Below, piece after piece: positions 20,379 through 29,441 of a stretch of DNA of 64,000 bases (its first letter is position 1; every line of letters begins with the position of its first letter). The stretch comes from Alphaproteobacteria bacterium (GTDB lineage: Bacteria; Pseudomonadota; Alphaproteobacteria; MPNO01; UBA2964). The notes below the pieces were generated by a model, which was given only the letters and a program-made list of their open reading frames with translations, was not told the origin of the DNA and did no database searches. Made by a program: the position numbers and the translations under genes. Location: assembly GCA_012103315.1 (NCBI GenBank), contig WLWZ01000001.1, positions 248,001 to 312,000 of the forward strand. The letters run 5' to 3'.

Positions 20379-21215
20379 CTATGACCCGGCGGTACCGATG
20401 CCAAGTCGGGCAACGACAGGGATTCTATAAATATCGCCATCCAGATAATTAGCGCAGGCGTTTTGTACATTTTCGAGCAGCACCATCCAATCCCTCTCCG
20501 TGAGATTTCCGATGCGATGGGGTGCGGTACGGGCCACCGCACGCCGAAAATAATTATCACCTACATTTATGAGCCGTTCCTGCTTAAGTTCGATCTCTTT
20601 GGCGCTGGTAAATCCAGCTTCCTTGATTACGTCGGTAAGAAGTCCAGGAGCACCGAGATTGTGCCGGATCATCCGTGGCGGAAATTTCTCGCTGAAAAAT
20701 TTCTCGAGGCCGGCATTCACGGCGAGAAAAGTTGGGTTCGCTTCAATGGGCCCCCAAACCATCCAGCCGGCCGTTCCCTCTGGTTTTAAGACCCGAAGCA
20801 CTTCGCGTGCACAACCGACTTTGTCGTCTGGAAACATCAGGCCGTTGCGGCTGGTAATGGCATCGAAAGTGCTATTGGAAAATGGCAAAGCGTTCATGTT
20901 GCCAGCGGCGATGCGGAGATTGATTATCGATAGCTTAGCTGCACGCGCGGCGGCGACCGCCAGCATTTCAGACGTCATATCGCAGGCGGTGACGGATCCT
21001 ATCTCAAGAGCCCCGGCGATTGTAATGGCGGGGTCACCAGTTCCGGAAGCCACATCCAGGACGTCCATGTTTGGCGTGATGCCGACTTCCTCTATAAGAC
21101 GGAGGTTAAAGGTGTCATCGTTCGGTTTTGCTGCGGTAGCAGCTTCAGTCCAGCCGGCGCTACGGTTCTTCCAGTAATCCGTTCGGTTCTCGGTATCGCT
21201 GGCCGGGTCAGTCAC
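20379..21215 (-). CDS. class I SAM-dependent methyltransferase (second of two paralogues)
   Basis: 278 residues. The SAM loop is LDVASGTGDPA, followed by CDMTSEML and LPFSNSTFDAITSRNGLMF. It is paralogous to the downstream gene and the two look like an old tandem duplication. I chose GTG 21215, with GGAAA six bases ahead; this avoids a 34-base overlap with the upstream regulator gene that the first ATG in frame (21260) would cause and gives an N-terminus that lines up with its paralogue. The substrate is unknown; a ubiquinone or lipid-like substrate would be in keeping with the UbiE-like sequence, but this is a guess. Confidence 0.85.
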   Translation of the reverse strand: MTDPASDTENRTDYWKNRSAGWTEAATAAKPNDDTFNLRLIEEVGITPNMDVLDVASGTGDPAITIAGALEIGSVTACDMTSEMLAVAAARAAKLSIINLRIAAGNMNALPFSNSTFDAITSRNGLMFPDDKVGCAREVLRVLKPEGTAGWMVWGPIEANPTFLAVNAGLEKFFSEKFPPRMIRHNLGAPGLLTDVIKEAGFTSAKEIELKQERLINVGDNYFRRAVARTAPHRIGNLTERDWMVLLENVQNACANYLDGDIYRIPVVARLGIGTAGS

Positions 21216-21226
21216 CAACTTTTCCG

Positions 21227-21859
21227 TTACTGACTTGCCCAAACGATGCGGTGCATCCACAAGATTTCGGAATTTCTCAAAACCGGGTCGGTGTGGTTCT
21301 CGTTGACCGACTTTAGTTCAATTTCGCGTTTGGTCTGACGGATGAGCTCTTTAGCCATAACCTGTTCGTCAGTTGTCTTCACGATGACCCGGTCGCCGCG
21401 TTTCAATTGAGAGGTTGGTGAAATGATAACAATGTCACCGGGTCGAAACACCGGCATCATACTATCACCCGTAATCTCCAGCGCATAAGCACCATCATCC
21501 CCAACATCTGGCCCTTCGACTTCCGCCCAACCACTGCCCATTGGAAAGCCAGCATCATCGAAATATCCGCCGCCCCCGGCCTTGGCCAGACCAACTAATG
21601 GATAGCGTCTTGCCTTCCCAGCGCCAGCACCTTCGCCAGCGAAGGTGACAAAATCAGATAACGTTAGGTCAGTGACTTCAAGGACTTTGGCGATACTTTC
21701 GGTCGTTGGCCAACGGGGCTTGCCCTGGGGGTTAATGCGTTTGCTTTTGTTGAAGCTTGTAGGATCTAGACCAGCGCGGCGCGCAAGCCCTGATGCCGAA
21801 AACCCCTTTGCCTTGGCAACCCGGTCGAGGGCATCCCAAATGTCTTTGTGCCTTAACAT
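21227..21859 (-). CDS. S24-family repressor with N-terminal helix-turn-helix
   Basis: 210 residues. The N-terminal 70 residues form a lambda-repressor-like helix-turn-helix (GFSASGLARRAGLDPTSFNK). The C-terminal half is a LexA-type S24 peptidase domain with the catalytic Ser133 in TGDSMMPVFRPGD and Lys170 in VMAKEL. Proteins of this type bind DNA and may be inactivated by self-cleavage after DNA damage. A single chromosomal copy next to sufE is common in alphaproteobacteria, so a phage origin is not implied. ATG 21859 was chosen because it begins a typical N-terminus; the longer frame overlaps sufE. It is followed after 11 bases by two methyltransferase genes. Confidence 0.85.
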   Translation of the reverse strand: MLRHKDIWDALDRVAKAKGFSASGLARRAGLDPTSFNKSKRINPQGKPRWPTTESIAKVLEVTDLTLSDFVTFAGEGAGAGKARRYPLVGLAKAGGGGYFDDAGFPMGSGWAEVEGPDVGDDGAYALEITGDSMMPVFRPGDIVIISPTSQLKRGDRVIVKTTDEQVMAKELIRQTKREIELKSVNENHTDPVLRNSEILWMHRIVWASQ

Positions 21860-21890
21860 GTTATGAGTTTTTCCTATTTTGGACGCGCTG

Positions 21891-22325
21891 TCACCCACCG
21901 TCCTTAAACGATTGGGCATATGAATGGATGTGGCTAACCATCGCGTGTAATCCGTTCGCACGATTGCCGCTCAAATGCGACCCAAGCTCGATGGCGTCAA
22001 AAAAGTCAGGGGGCGTCGTCAATATTTCTTCCGGGAGACGCGCCGAATAGACGCGGAGTAGCAAGGCGATAAGACCCCGCACGATCATGGCATCGCTGTC
22101 GGCTTCGTATACGATCCGTCCTCCAGTATCGTGCGCGCGAAACCAGACCTGCGATTGGCAGCCCTTCACCCTAAATTGCTCGGTGTGACACTCTTCTGGG
22201 AGCCCCTTGAGCCCCTTACCGAGTTCAATAATATATTCATACCGGTCGACCCAATCGTCGAACAGGCTGAACTCGTCAATAATGCTCTGTTTTGCTTCCG
22301 CGATGGTCGCAAAAGTATCATTCAT
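21891..22325 (-). CDS. sufE: SufE-family sulfur acceptor protein
   Basis: 144 residues, one SufE domain. SufE takes the persulfide sulfur from the cysteine desulfurase SufS and passes it to the SufBCD scaffold for iron-sulfur cluster assembly. The active cysteine is Cys56 in VKGCQSQVWF, and the flanking GLPEECHTEQFRV and GLIALLLRVYSARLPEEI blocks are typical. The rest of the suf operon is not in the window. It starts a minus-strand run with the repressor (31-base gap) and the two methyltransferases. It is divergent from pyrD, 173 bases away. Confidence 0.92.
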   Translation of the reverse strand: MNDTFATIAEAKQSIIDEFSLFDDWVDRYEYIIELGKGLKGLPEECHTEQFRVKGCQSQVWFRAHDTGGRIVYEADSDAMIVRGLIALLLRVYSARLPEEILTTPPDFFDAIELGSHLSGNRANGLHAMVSHIHSYAQSFKDGG

Positions 22326-22498
22326 TCCAATGACTTAATATTGTCTAATATTTGATCTTGTATCAGTTCCGTTTGGTATATAGATAGCCCGCCGAGTGAT
22401 CAATCATCATCCTTTCCGAGGTCGCGTTGAACAGGTGATCCTCGCTGCGAATCGAACCGTGTTTTATGGTCAGTATTAAACGAGCAGGAAGCTGAATT

Positions 22499-23620
22499 AT
22501 GTCGAGTGCGGGTATATCCGCTGCCGCCCATCGCGCCGCTGAAAAACGGTCTGCAACGGGATTCGATATTCTAAAAAATGGTACAGCTTTATTGAGATTG
22601 CTACCGCCAAACCTGGCCCATAAAAGCGCTGTCAAAGCTCTTAAATATGGTTTGGTTCCGAAATCATCAGGAACAGACGATCCAGTTTTGGCGATAAAGT
22701 TGTGGGATATCGACTTTCCAAACCCTGTCGGTATGTCAGCCGGGTTCGATAAAAATGCGGAAGGCGTTGATGGGATCATTGATATCGGATTTGGGTTTGC
22801 CGAAGCTGGAACGGTGACGCCATTACCTCAGCCAGGGAACCCAAAGCCTAATCTATTTCGTCTTACTGAAGATCGCGCTCTTATTAACCGCCTTGGATTT
22901 CCAAGCGAAGGTGTTGATGTGTTCGCGAAGAACCTAAGGAAAAGGCACCGTGACGCGCCCGGGATCCTTGGTATCAATGTCGGCATCAATACTGGAACGG
23001 CGGACGCCGCTGGTGATGTCGAGCTCTGCCTGCAACGACTGGCCCAATTTGCAAGCTATGTAACGATCAATGTGTCATGCCCTAATACACCAGGTCTTTG
23101 TGCCTGGCAGGCGGGTGACAAGCTGTCCGAAATGGTCAGCCGCGCCAAGGAAACTTTGGCGCGCGCATCAGGACGTACCCCACCATTGCTGGTCAAGATT
23201 GGTCCTGAGTTGGATGAGGAGGGATTGGCGGCGGTTGCTGATGTTGCTTTAACTCAAGGTATCGATGGCCTGATTGCTTGCAATACGACATCCGAACGTC
23301 CTGCAACACTCAGGAACGCGAATGCTCATGAAATCGGAGGCTTAAGTGGTCCTCCTATTCGGCAGCAAGTTACAAAGGTGTTATCCAACCTGTTCGAGAT
23401 GACCGGCGGAAAAATTCCCCTAGTAGGGTGCGGGGGTATTTCGTCGGCTGACGACGCATATGACCGTATTCGGGCAGGAGCGTCGTTGCTGCAGCTCTAT
23501 ACCGCATTGATCTATGGGGGCCCTGGATTGGTGGCTGAGATTAAAACTGGCCTCGCTATGCGCTTGAGAGCAGACGGCTATTCTAAAGTGGCTGACGCGG
23601 TAGGCGCGAACCATCGCTAA
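22499..23620 (+). CDS. pyrD: dihydroorotate dehydrogenase, class 2 (quinone-dependent)
   Basis: 373 residues. It oxidises dihydroorotate to orotate in pyrimidine synthesis and passes electrons to ubiquinone at the inner membrane. The class 2 signatures are the N-terminal extension for membrane contact, GFDKNAEGVDG, the catalytic serine in NVSCPNTPG, and the FMN-phosphate region LVGCGGISSADDAYDRIRAGASLLQLYTA (seen at about residues 300-330). ATG 22499 has AGGAAG upstream. Upstream lies sufE on the other strand; downstream is the EAL protein, 76 bases away. Confidence 0.95.
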   Translation: MSSAGISAAAHRAAEKRSATGFDILKNGTALLRLLPPNLAHKSAVKALKYGLVPKSSGTDDPVLAIKLWDIDFPNPVGMSAGFDKNAEGVDGIIDIGFGFAEAGTVTPLPQPGNPKPNLFRLTEDRALINRLGFPSEGVDVFAKNLRKRHRDAPGILGINVGINTGTADAAGDVELCLQRLAQFASYVTINVSCPNTPGLCAWQAGDKLSEMVSRAKETLARASGRTPPLLVKIGPELDEEGLAAVADVALTQGIDGLIACNTTSERPATLRNANAHEIGGLSGPPIRQQVTKVLSNLFEMTGGKIPLVGCGGISSADDAYDRIRAGASLLQLYTALIYGGPGLVAEIKTGLAMRLRADGYSKVADAVGANHR

Positions 23621-23696
23621 CCCAAAAGAGCTTTGTTAACCATAATTCAAGAGATTGACGCCAAATTGGGGACCGGCTTCGCAAATCAGACGGTCA

Positions 23697-25067
23697 ATGG
23701 CGTTTCTTTATCATATTCTTATCGCGACGGTTTATACGCTCGTCGCCGCTGCAACAGCGATTGGTTTACCGCAATTATTTCCTGAAATAGGCGTAGAAAT
23801 GGGCGCCATCCTTGGCGTCGTTGTTCTTGTTGGCTCTGCTGTTCTGCATGAGGTTTTTGCTCGACAGGAAATACAAGCAGATCTGGTTGATGAGTTAGGG
23901 AACCTTCGAAACCGTAATGCCGAGCTGCAGATCGCCCTCGATCGCGTTGAACGTGATGCAGAGATACTTAAGGGGGCTGTCAAGAAAATTGCCGAGAACG
24001 GAGTGACGGCCAAAGATAGCAGTAAGAAAAACGTCGATACAGTTATTGCTGAGGTTAAGGTTCTTCAGGGACTCGTAAAACATTTATCGGGGAATAAATC
24101 TGCGACAGTTGCGAAGGCAGTTGGAGATGGTACGCAGGGTGCGCTATCTGCTCCGGTGACGGAGGTCGCACCGACTGTTTCTGCCACCAATTTAGCTCTC
24201 GTGGCGAACGAAGGATCGGTTATTGCGCCCGTTGTGGATAATCAGCGACTAATAGCGCCTGATGTTTCTGCGACAAGTGTTCCGCGAGAAACACCGCAAC
24301 ATCCATCCGAAATTTCTACGCTAGATGATGATAGTATTTTGGAAATTGTTCGCGATGGACTTGAGCAAAATCGCGTCGATTTAGTACTGCAACCCATTGT
24401 TCAATTGCCGCAACGCAAGCGTATTTTCTATGAAGCTTTTACTCGCATACGAGATGCCAGTGGCGAAAATTTGGTCCCTGAGCAGTATATTGGAATCGCT
24501 GAGCGCGAAGGATTGGTGCCGGCGATTGATAACATGCTGCTGTTTCGCTGCGTCCAATTGGTGCGACGAACGCAAAACAGTAAGCAGGATATCGGATTCT
24601 TCTGTAATATTTCTGCCCATAGCCTGACTGATCGTCACTTCTTCAGCGATTTTGTCGAGTTTATGGCGGACAACGCACGACTTGCACCAAATCTGATTTT
24701 CGAATTTCCCTATGCGACAGTGGTAAATCGTGATCATGACATCGAGCAGCATTTGAAACAGCTTGCATCTCTCGGCTTCCAATTCTCAGTTGATCAAGTC
24801 TCTAGCCTCAATGTTGATTGCGAAGATTTGATCAAAAACCGATTTAAGTACGTCAAACTAGATGCCGAAATTCTGCTGGATGAAGTAAATAACCCAAGCG
24901 GTCCTATCGCCGTCGAAGACATCAAGCGGGTGTTTAACCGGCAAGGTATGGATCTGATCGTTGAAAAAATTGAGACTGAACCCCAACTTCTCGATCTGCT
25001 GGACCTTAAAATTGACTATGGGCAGGGTTATCTCTTCGGCAAACCCCGGCTCGCCCGCGTAGAATAA
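23697..25067 (+). CDS. membrane-anchored EAL-domain protein with a degenerate active site
   Basis: 456 residues from ATG 23697. Two membrane helices (about residues 5-25 and 32-50) are followed by a coiled coil (65-115), a variable linker, and a C-terminal EAL domain (215-455). EAL domains break down cyclic di-GMP. Several catalytic residues are kept: Glu in YEAF, Asn in CNIS, Glu in FEFP, Lys in KLD and the QGYLFGKP end. The loop that should read DDFGTGYSSL is shortened to VDQVSSL, so one metal-binding Asp and the flexible loop are missing. It is more likely a sensor or scaffold than an active phosphodiesterase. The target process is unknown. Confidence 0.85.
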   Translation: MAFLYHILIATVYTLVAAATAIGLPQLFPEIGVEMGAILGVVVLVGSAVLHEVFARQEIQADLVDELGNLRNRNAELQIALDRVERDAEILKGAVKKIAENGVTAKDSSKKNVDTVIAEVKVLQGLVKHLSGNKSATVAKAVGDGTQGALSAPVTEVAPTVSATNLALVANEGSVIAPVVDNQRLIAPDVSATSVPRETPQHPSEISTLDDDSILEIVRDGLEQNRVDLVLQPIVQLPQRKRIFYEAFTRIRDASGENLVPEQYIGIAEREGLVPAIDNMLLFRCVQLVRRTQNSKQDIGFFCNISAHSLTDRHFFSDFVEFMADNARLAPNLIFEFPYATVVNRDHDIEQHLKQLASLGFQFSVDQVSSLNVDCEDLIKNRFKYVKLDAEILLDEVNNPSGPIAVEDIKRVFNRQGMDLIVEKIETEPQLLDLLDLKIDYGQGYLFGKPRLARVE

Positions 25068-25096
25068 ATCCAGCCTCTTCCCAAGCACAGCGGTCC

Positions 25097-25999
25097 GTGG
25101 CACAACCCGTCATCATGACGGATCAAATCCCAATTCTTCCCGGCCTTTCTGAGGTTGCCGACGATTTCGACGCTTATATTATCGATTTATGGGGCGTCAT
25201 CCATGATGGCGTTACATTGTATCCTGGCGTGCTTAACGGCTTGGAGAAAATAGCGGAAACCGGCAAGCCCTATGCGATGCTTACAAATGCCCCGCGCCGT
25301 GCCGATGCTGTCAGGCATGGCATGGATGGTATGGGGGTTGCCGACGAGCTGTGTCCGATCATTATGTCCTCTGGTGAGGCGACCCACCTTGGCCTCACCG
25401 AACGCCGTGAAACCTGGTTCGATGGTGTGAAACCAACTTACGTTCATATTGGGCCTGATCGCGATGACGGGCTATTCGATAATCTTGATTTGCAGAAGAT
25501 CGATGCCGTCGCGGACGCCGGTTTGATCGTAAATACGGGCCCGTGGGGAGATGAAGAAACGGTCGCGGATTATGAGGACTTTCTTCAACAGGGTGCTGCA
25601 GCAAGCGTCAAAATGGTCTGTGCAAACCCTGACCTTGAAGTCATCCGGGGCGGGCACCGAATCATTTGTGCTGGTGCATTGGCCAAGCGATATGAAGAGC
25701 TTGGCGGTGACGTTCTTTATTATGGCAAACCCTACCGCCCAATTTACGACACCTGTCTACACCTTATGGGTAATCCAGAACCGGCGCGGGTCCTGGCGAT
25801 TGGTGACTCGCTTAAAACTGACATTACCGGTGCCCGCACACTCGGCATGTATTCCGTCTTGGTTATCGGCGGCATACATGGTGACGCGTTCGGTGTCGCT
25901 GAAGGTGATCGCTCTATTGAAGCCGGAAAACGCATTGCCGATGTCTGCGCTCCAGAAGGCGTCTATCCTGATGCCGCTATTCAGACATTTAGCTGGTAA
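25097..25999 (+). CDS. HAD-superfamily class IIA hydrolase (TIGR01459-like)
   Basis: 300 residues. The nucleophile motif DLWGVIHDG, the LTNAPRRA motif II, the VCANPDLEV cap-associated segment, the GKPYRPIY lysine motif III and GDSLKTDITGA motif IV are all present. The pattern is that of NagD-like phosphatases. A family with this N-terminus is widespread in alphaproteobacteria with no firmly known substrate. The start is GTG 25097; ATG 25115 is an alternative and neither has a clear ribosome site. It lies 29 bases after the EAL gene, so the two may be co-transcribed. Confidence 0.88.
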   Translation: MAQPVIMTDQIPILPGLSEVADDFDAYIIDLWGVIHDGVTLYPGVLNGLEKIAETGKPYAMLTNAPRRADAVRHGMDGMGVADELCPIIMSSGEATHLGLTERRETWFDGVKPTYVHIGPDRDDGLFDNLDLQKIDAVADAGLIVNTGPWGDEETVADYEDFLQQGAAASVKMVCANPDLEVIRGGHRIICAGALAKRYEELGGDVLYYGKPYRPIYDTCLHLMGNPEPARVLAIGDSLKTDITGARTLGMYSVLVIGGIHGDAFGVAEGDRSIEAGKRIADVCAPEGVYPDAAIQTFSW

Positions 26000-26026
26000 C
26001 CGGAATTTTCGAGATCCGTCGTTTCC

Positions 26027-26056
26027 TTGGTACGAATCGTTGGCCTTGGCTATACT
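26027..26056 (+). promoter_or_regulatory. possible promoter of the long repeat protein
   Basis: TTGGTA and TATACT are spaced by 18 bases, about 40 bases ahead of the GTG start of the repeat protein. It is the best sigma70-like match in the 98-base gap after the HAD gene, but it has not been tested against other gaps. Confidence 0.45.
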
Positions 26057-26097
26057 TTTCCTTTGGTTGAGGAGGGTGTTGTCGGAGATGCCGATGG

Positions 26098-29000
26098 GTG
26101 TCTAAGACAGGATCTGTCCTGAAATTTCGTGGGGGTGGACGGCCAGATACAATGATCTTCCGATTCCTAACACGAGGCCGCGCCGGGACGTCGACAATTG
26201 TAGCTTGGGCGGCTACGTCAATTTGGCTCGCGCTGTCGGCTCTGTATGTTCAAAGTTCGATTGGCTGGTCAAATGTTTTGACCTTGTTGCCGCACGAATT
26301 GGGAGCGGTGCTCACCGGAATTTTTGCACCACTCGCCTTTTTGTGGCTCGGCATGGCTTACATCGGGCGCGGTATAGTTTTAACCGACACTGCCAGCGCT
26401 TTACGCGCTGATCTTCGGAGATTGACGTACCCGTCCGAAGATTCAGAAGAACGGGTCCAGGAGGTCGCAGAATCGTTGCGCCGCCAGGCCCAGGAACTCT
26501 CCGCGGTGTCAGAGCGGGCGGTTTCGCAGGCGCAATATCTTCATGATGGTTTGCACCGACAGACCGAACAACTTGATGTCGTTGCGGGTCGCCTCGCAGA
26601 ACGCGCCGGGGTCGTCCATGAGTCGGTGGAAAAACAGGTCCGTGAACTGGAAGAAGTTTCGAGCGACGTGCTCGGTAAGCTTGAAGGAACGGGTCAGGCA
26701 TTTGCTGATCAGATTAAAGCAATGGGTCCGGGTGCTGAGGAAGCAGTGGATCGCGTTCGTGCCGCTACAGATGCCGTGCACAATCATACGGACGGGGTGC
26801 TCAATCATTTCGGCCAGATAACTGCAGGGATTGATGATACAGGTGAACGGCTTCGTCGGCAGACGGAGCAGCTTAGCGAGCAGTCCGACGTGGCTATTGC
26901 TAAAGTAAATGATGTTGGTGAAACACTTGAGGCCCACGCGGCTGGTCTCAATGATTCCGCCGAACAGGCCCTAGAACGTGCGCGGCAACTGGGTGACACG
27001 TTTCGTCAACAGTCGGTGACGTTGATTTCTGGTCTCAAGCAGGCGGTCAATAGTGTTGATGATGTTTCGGAAAATTTCCGACAACGGACCGAGCAGCTTA
27101 TGACCGGTGCGCGGGCAACAGTTGGACAAGTTCATGAAACTGTTGAGGCATTTCGTGAAGAAGCTTCGTCATTGGGGGATGGTGCAGAACAAACCATAGC
27201 GCGCATTAAGCTTGCTGGAGAAGAGATCAATACAGCAGGGAACGAGTTCGCAGGCCAAGCGGACCGTCTTTCGGAGGTTGCTGCCCGGAAAATCTCTGAT
27301 GCGGGGAATGCTCTCATCCGGCAGGGCGAAGCGATCTCTGCGACTGCTGACCGGTCGATCGAAAAGGCACGCGCGCAGATGGATGATCTCGCCAAGTCGT
27401 TGTCGGCACATTCGGTTGAATTAGTGAAGGAGCAAGATGGCGCGACTGAAATGGCACGTCAGAATTTGGCAAACCTAACAGCAGAATTGCGGAGCCACGC
27501 TGGCGAGATGAACGATGCCGCCGCGCAAGTTGGCGGTGCCGCGATTGATAAAATAGAGCAGATCGGTGGGGTGTTCCGCCAACAATCTGATCGGATGACA
27601 GTCGATGCCGAACGAACCTCAGTCCTGATCGAGGCGAGAACCGAAGAAGTCGCTGCTGTCCTGCAGCAGCAAGGTGAAGCCCTAAATACTGCATCGGAGT
27701 CGGCAGCGGAAGCCGTTCGTACCAAAGCTGAAGATGTTGGTGCGATATTGCGGGAGCAATTGCGTCTATTCACCCAGGTTGCGGAGGCTTCTTCCAGTTC
27801 GGCGGCGGAGCGGACGCGGGAAATTCAAAACGTGTTGCGTGCCCATATGGAGGAGAGCGCTGGGATAACCGGCGATGCCGCACAGCGGAGCATGTCCCGC
27901 ATAACAGAGGTCGGTGATGCGCTTCAGCAAGAAGCAATGGCGCTAACGGCGATGTCCGAACAGGTCGCCGGAGAAGTGACTGCAAAAATTAGAGAGATGG
28001 ATGAAGCTTTGCAGACCGAATCTGCGAGCATGCTCGCGGTGTCGAGCAGCGCAACAGAGCAAGTGGTTGTCAAAGCTGAAGAAGTGGCCGCTACGCTTCG
28101 GCGACAGACTGATGAATTTGCGTCAACGTCGGAGCGGGTTGCAGCGCAAGCCGCTGCCCGGGTGAAAGTGGTTGGCGCGGCGCTGGTAAAACAGTCCGGT
28201 GATCTCGATGATGTATCGATACGGGCTGCTGAGCGCGGAGAGGAAATTGGCGAAATTTTAGCCAAGCGGACAACCGATCTTGCGGCGGCGATTGATACGG
28301 TTGTTCAGAGAACAACGGTCGTTGGTTCTACTTTTGTGGATCAGGCAGAAAATCTTATCGCCGCTTCTGAACAGGCGGCGAGCCATTCTGACTCGATCCG
28401 CTCGTTAGTGGGTGAGCAGGCCGAAGCATTGGATCGGATTGCCAGCCAAATCGTTCGACGAACTGAAGAAATTTCCAAAACTACCGAGATCGAACTTCAG
28501 CGTTTGGCGGAGACAGCGGAAAAGGCGGTTAATCGCGCTGAAGAAGTGAATCAGACAATTGGTGCGCGAACGACAGATCTTGGGGAGGCCTCTAAGGAAA
28601 CGGTCGAATGTCTGACGATCGTCGGTAACGCATTACAAGCGCAAGCGCGGGCGATGATTGAATCGAGCACGAAAGCAGCTGCTGATGTGACCAACGTTAT
28701 TAGCGCTCTGAAAGATGAGTCAGGCGCCCTAGAAACATCAGCCAGTGTCGCTGAAGAACGCGTTGAGAGTATAGGCCGGGTCTTCCGAGCCGAGACCCAA
28801 GAGCTTGCATCTGCTTCAGAGCATGCCTCCCGGCAAGTTGATTCTGTCCGTCAATCTTTGCAACGCCACTCGAATGACATGACCAGTACATTGGATCGCG
28901 CTGCGGATCAGGCCACTCAAATCGGGGCGGTATTTTCTGAGCAGGCGGATGAGCTTGTCCAGGCATCTGATTTGGCGGAAAAACAAGCTAAATTGGTACG

Positions 29001-29394
29001 ACAAAATAGTTTTGATGCGCGCCGCGATATGTTCTTGCGAGCGTCACGATTTATTATCGAGGATCTCAACTCGACGGCCATTGATTTAAATCGCTTGTTG
29101 GACGAAGTCGGGTCGCAAAAGCTGTGGCCACGACTGGCGCGTGGTGAGAAAGGTATCTTTGTTCGTTCTATGTTGCAGGATGATGCCCGACACGCACGCG
29201 ATGTCATTAAGGGTAAATTTGAGGATGATGACAATTTCCGAAAATATGTTCAGCGCTATCTTGATCACTTTGAGCGGCTGCTCAATGAGGCCAATGAAAG
29301 TGATCCTGAAAATTTGTTAAGCTCCACTTTCTTGTCGGCAGATATTGGTAAGCTTTACCTCGTTCTTGCCCGGTCGGTCGGTCGACTCAACTAA
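26098..29394 (+). CDS. membrane-anchored giant helical repeat protein, function unknown
   Basis: 1098 residues. Residues 1-33 are basic and cytosolic; two hydrophobic segments follow (about 34-55 and 66-92), forming a hairpin. Residues 127-970 are about 32 helical repeats of 25 or 29 residues with a consensus such as L-R-x-Q-T-x-x-L-x-x-x-S-E, and no proline within most units. Residues 971-1098 form a non-repeat mixed helical domain (SFDARRDMFL to the end). No enzymatic motif is seen. By layout (membrane hairpin, long helical rod) it resembles polar scaffold proteins such as TipN or GPR of other alphaproteobacteria, which are inferred analogues, not proven homologues. GTG 26098 was chosen, with CGGAGA upstream; ATG 26152 is possible. 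Confidence 0.8.
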   Translation: MSKTGSVLKFRGGGRPDTMIFRFLTRGRAGTSTIVAWAATSIWLALSALYVQSSIGWSNVLTLLPHELGAVLTGIFAPLAFLWLGMAYIGRGIVLTDTASALRADLRRLTYPSEDSEERVQEVAESLRRQAQELSAVSERAVSQAQYLHDGLHRQTEQLDVVAGRLAERAGVVHESVEKQVRELEEVSSDVLGKLEGTGQAFADQIKAMGPGAEEAVDRVRAATDAVHNHTDGVLNHFGQITAGIDDTGERLRRQTEQLSEQSDVAIAKVNDVGETLEAHAAGLNDSAEQALERARQLGDTFRQQSVTLISGLKQAVNSVDDVSENFRQRTEQLMTGARATVGQVHETVEAFREEASSLGDGAEQTIARIKLAGEEINTAGNEFAGQADRLSEVAARKISDAGNALIRQGEAISATADRSIEKARAQMDDLAKSLSAHSVELVKEQDGATEMARQNLANLTAELRSHAGEMNDAAAQVGGAAIDKIEQIGGVFRQQSDRMTVDAERTSVLIEARTEEVAAVLQQQGEALNTASESAAEAVRTKAEDVGAILREQLRLFTQVAEASSSSAAERTREIQNVLRAHMEESAGITGDAAQRSMSRITEVGDALQQEAMALTAMSEQVAGEVTAKIREMDEALQTESASMLAVSSSATEQVVVKAEEVAATLRRQTDEFASTSERVAAQAAARVKVVGAALVKQSGDLDDVSIRAAERGEEIGEILAKRTTDLAAAIDTVVQRTTVVGSTFVDQAENLIAASEQAASHSDSIRSLVGEQAEALDRIASQIVRRTEEISKTTEIELQRLAETAEKAVNRAEEVNQTIGARTTDLGEASKETVECLTIVGNALQAQARAMIESSTKAAADVTNVISALKDESGALETSASVAEERVESIGRVFRAETQELASASEHASRQVDSVRQSLQRHSNDMTSTLDRAADQATQIGAVFSEQADELVQASDLAEKQAKLVRQNSFDARRDMFLRASRFIIEDLNSTAIDLNRLLDEVGSQKLWPRLARGEKGIFVRSMLQDDARHARDVIKGKFEDDDNFRKYVQRYLDHFERLLNEANESDPENLLSSTFLSADIGKLYLVLARSVGRLN
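26476..29007 (+). repeat. tandem 25- and 29-residue coding repeats
   Basis: Within the protein above, residues 127-351 contain nine units of 25, residues 352-405 a mixed pair (54 residues, 25+29), residues 406-695 ten units of 29, and residues 696-970 eleven units of 25. Each unit starts with a hydrophobic residue plus a Gln- or His-bearing turn (for example LRRQTEQL, FRQQSDRM, LQQQGEAL). The two lengths equal seven and eight helical turns, so the phase is kept when the length changes. The DNA repeats are diverged, so this is an old protein-level repeat. Confidence 0.85.
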
Positions 29395-29441
29395 CACCCT
29401 GTAACACCGTTTGGCGACCCGGTTTCTGACGGAGACCCATT

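Noticed and set aside
21227..21859. S24 repressor as a sign of a prophage
   Set aside because: No phage structural, integrase or excision genes are near; this type of repressor beside sufE is a usual chromosomal gene.
26312..29268. Many long minus-strand open frames inside the repeat protein gene
   Set aside because: They have no domain, share no ribosome site, and arise from the biased codon composition of the Ala/Glu/Gln-rich repeat protein.
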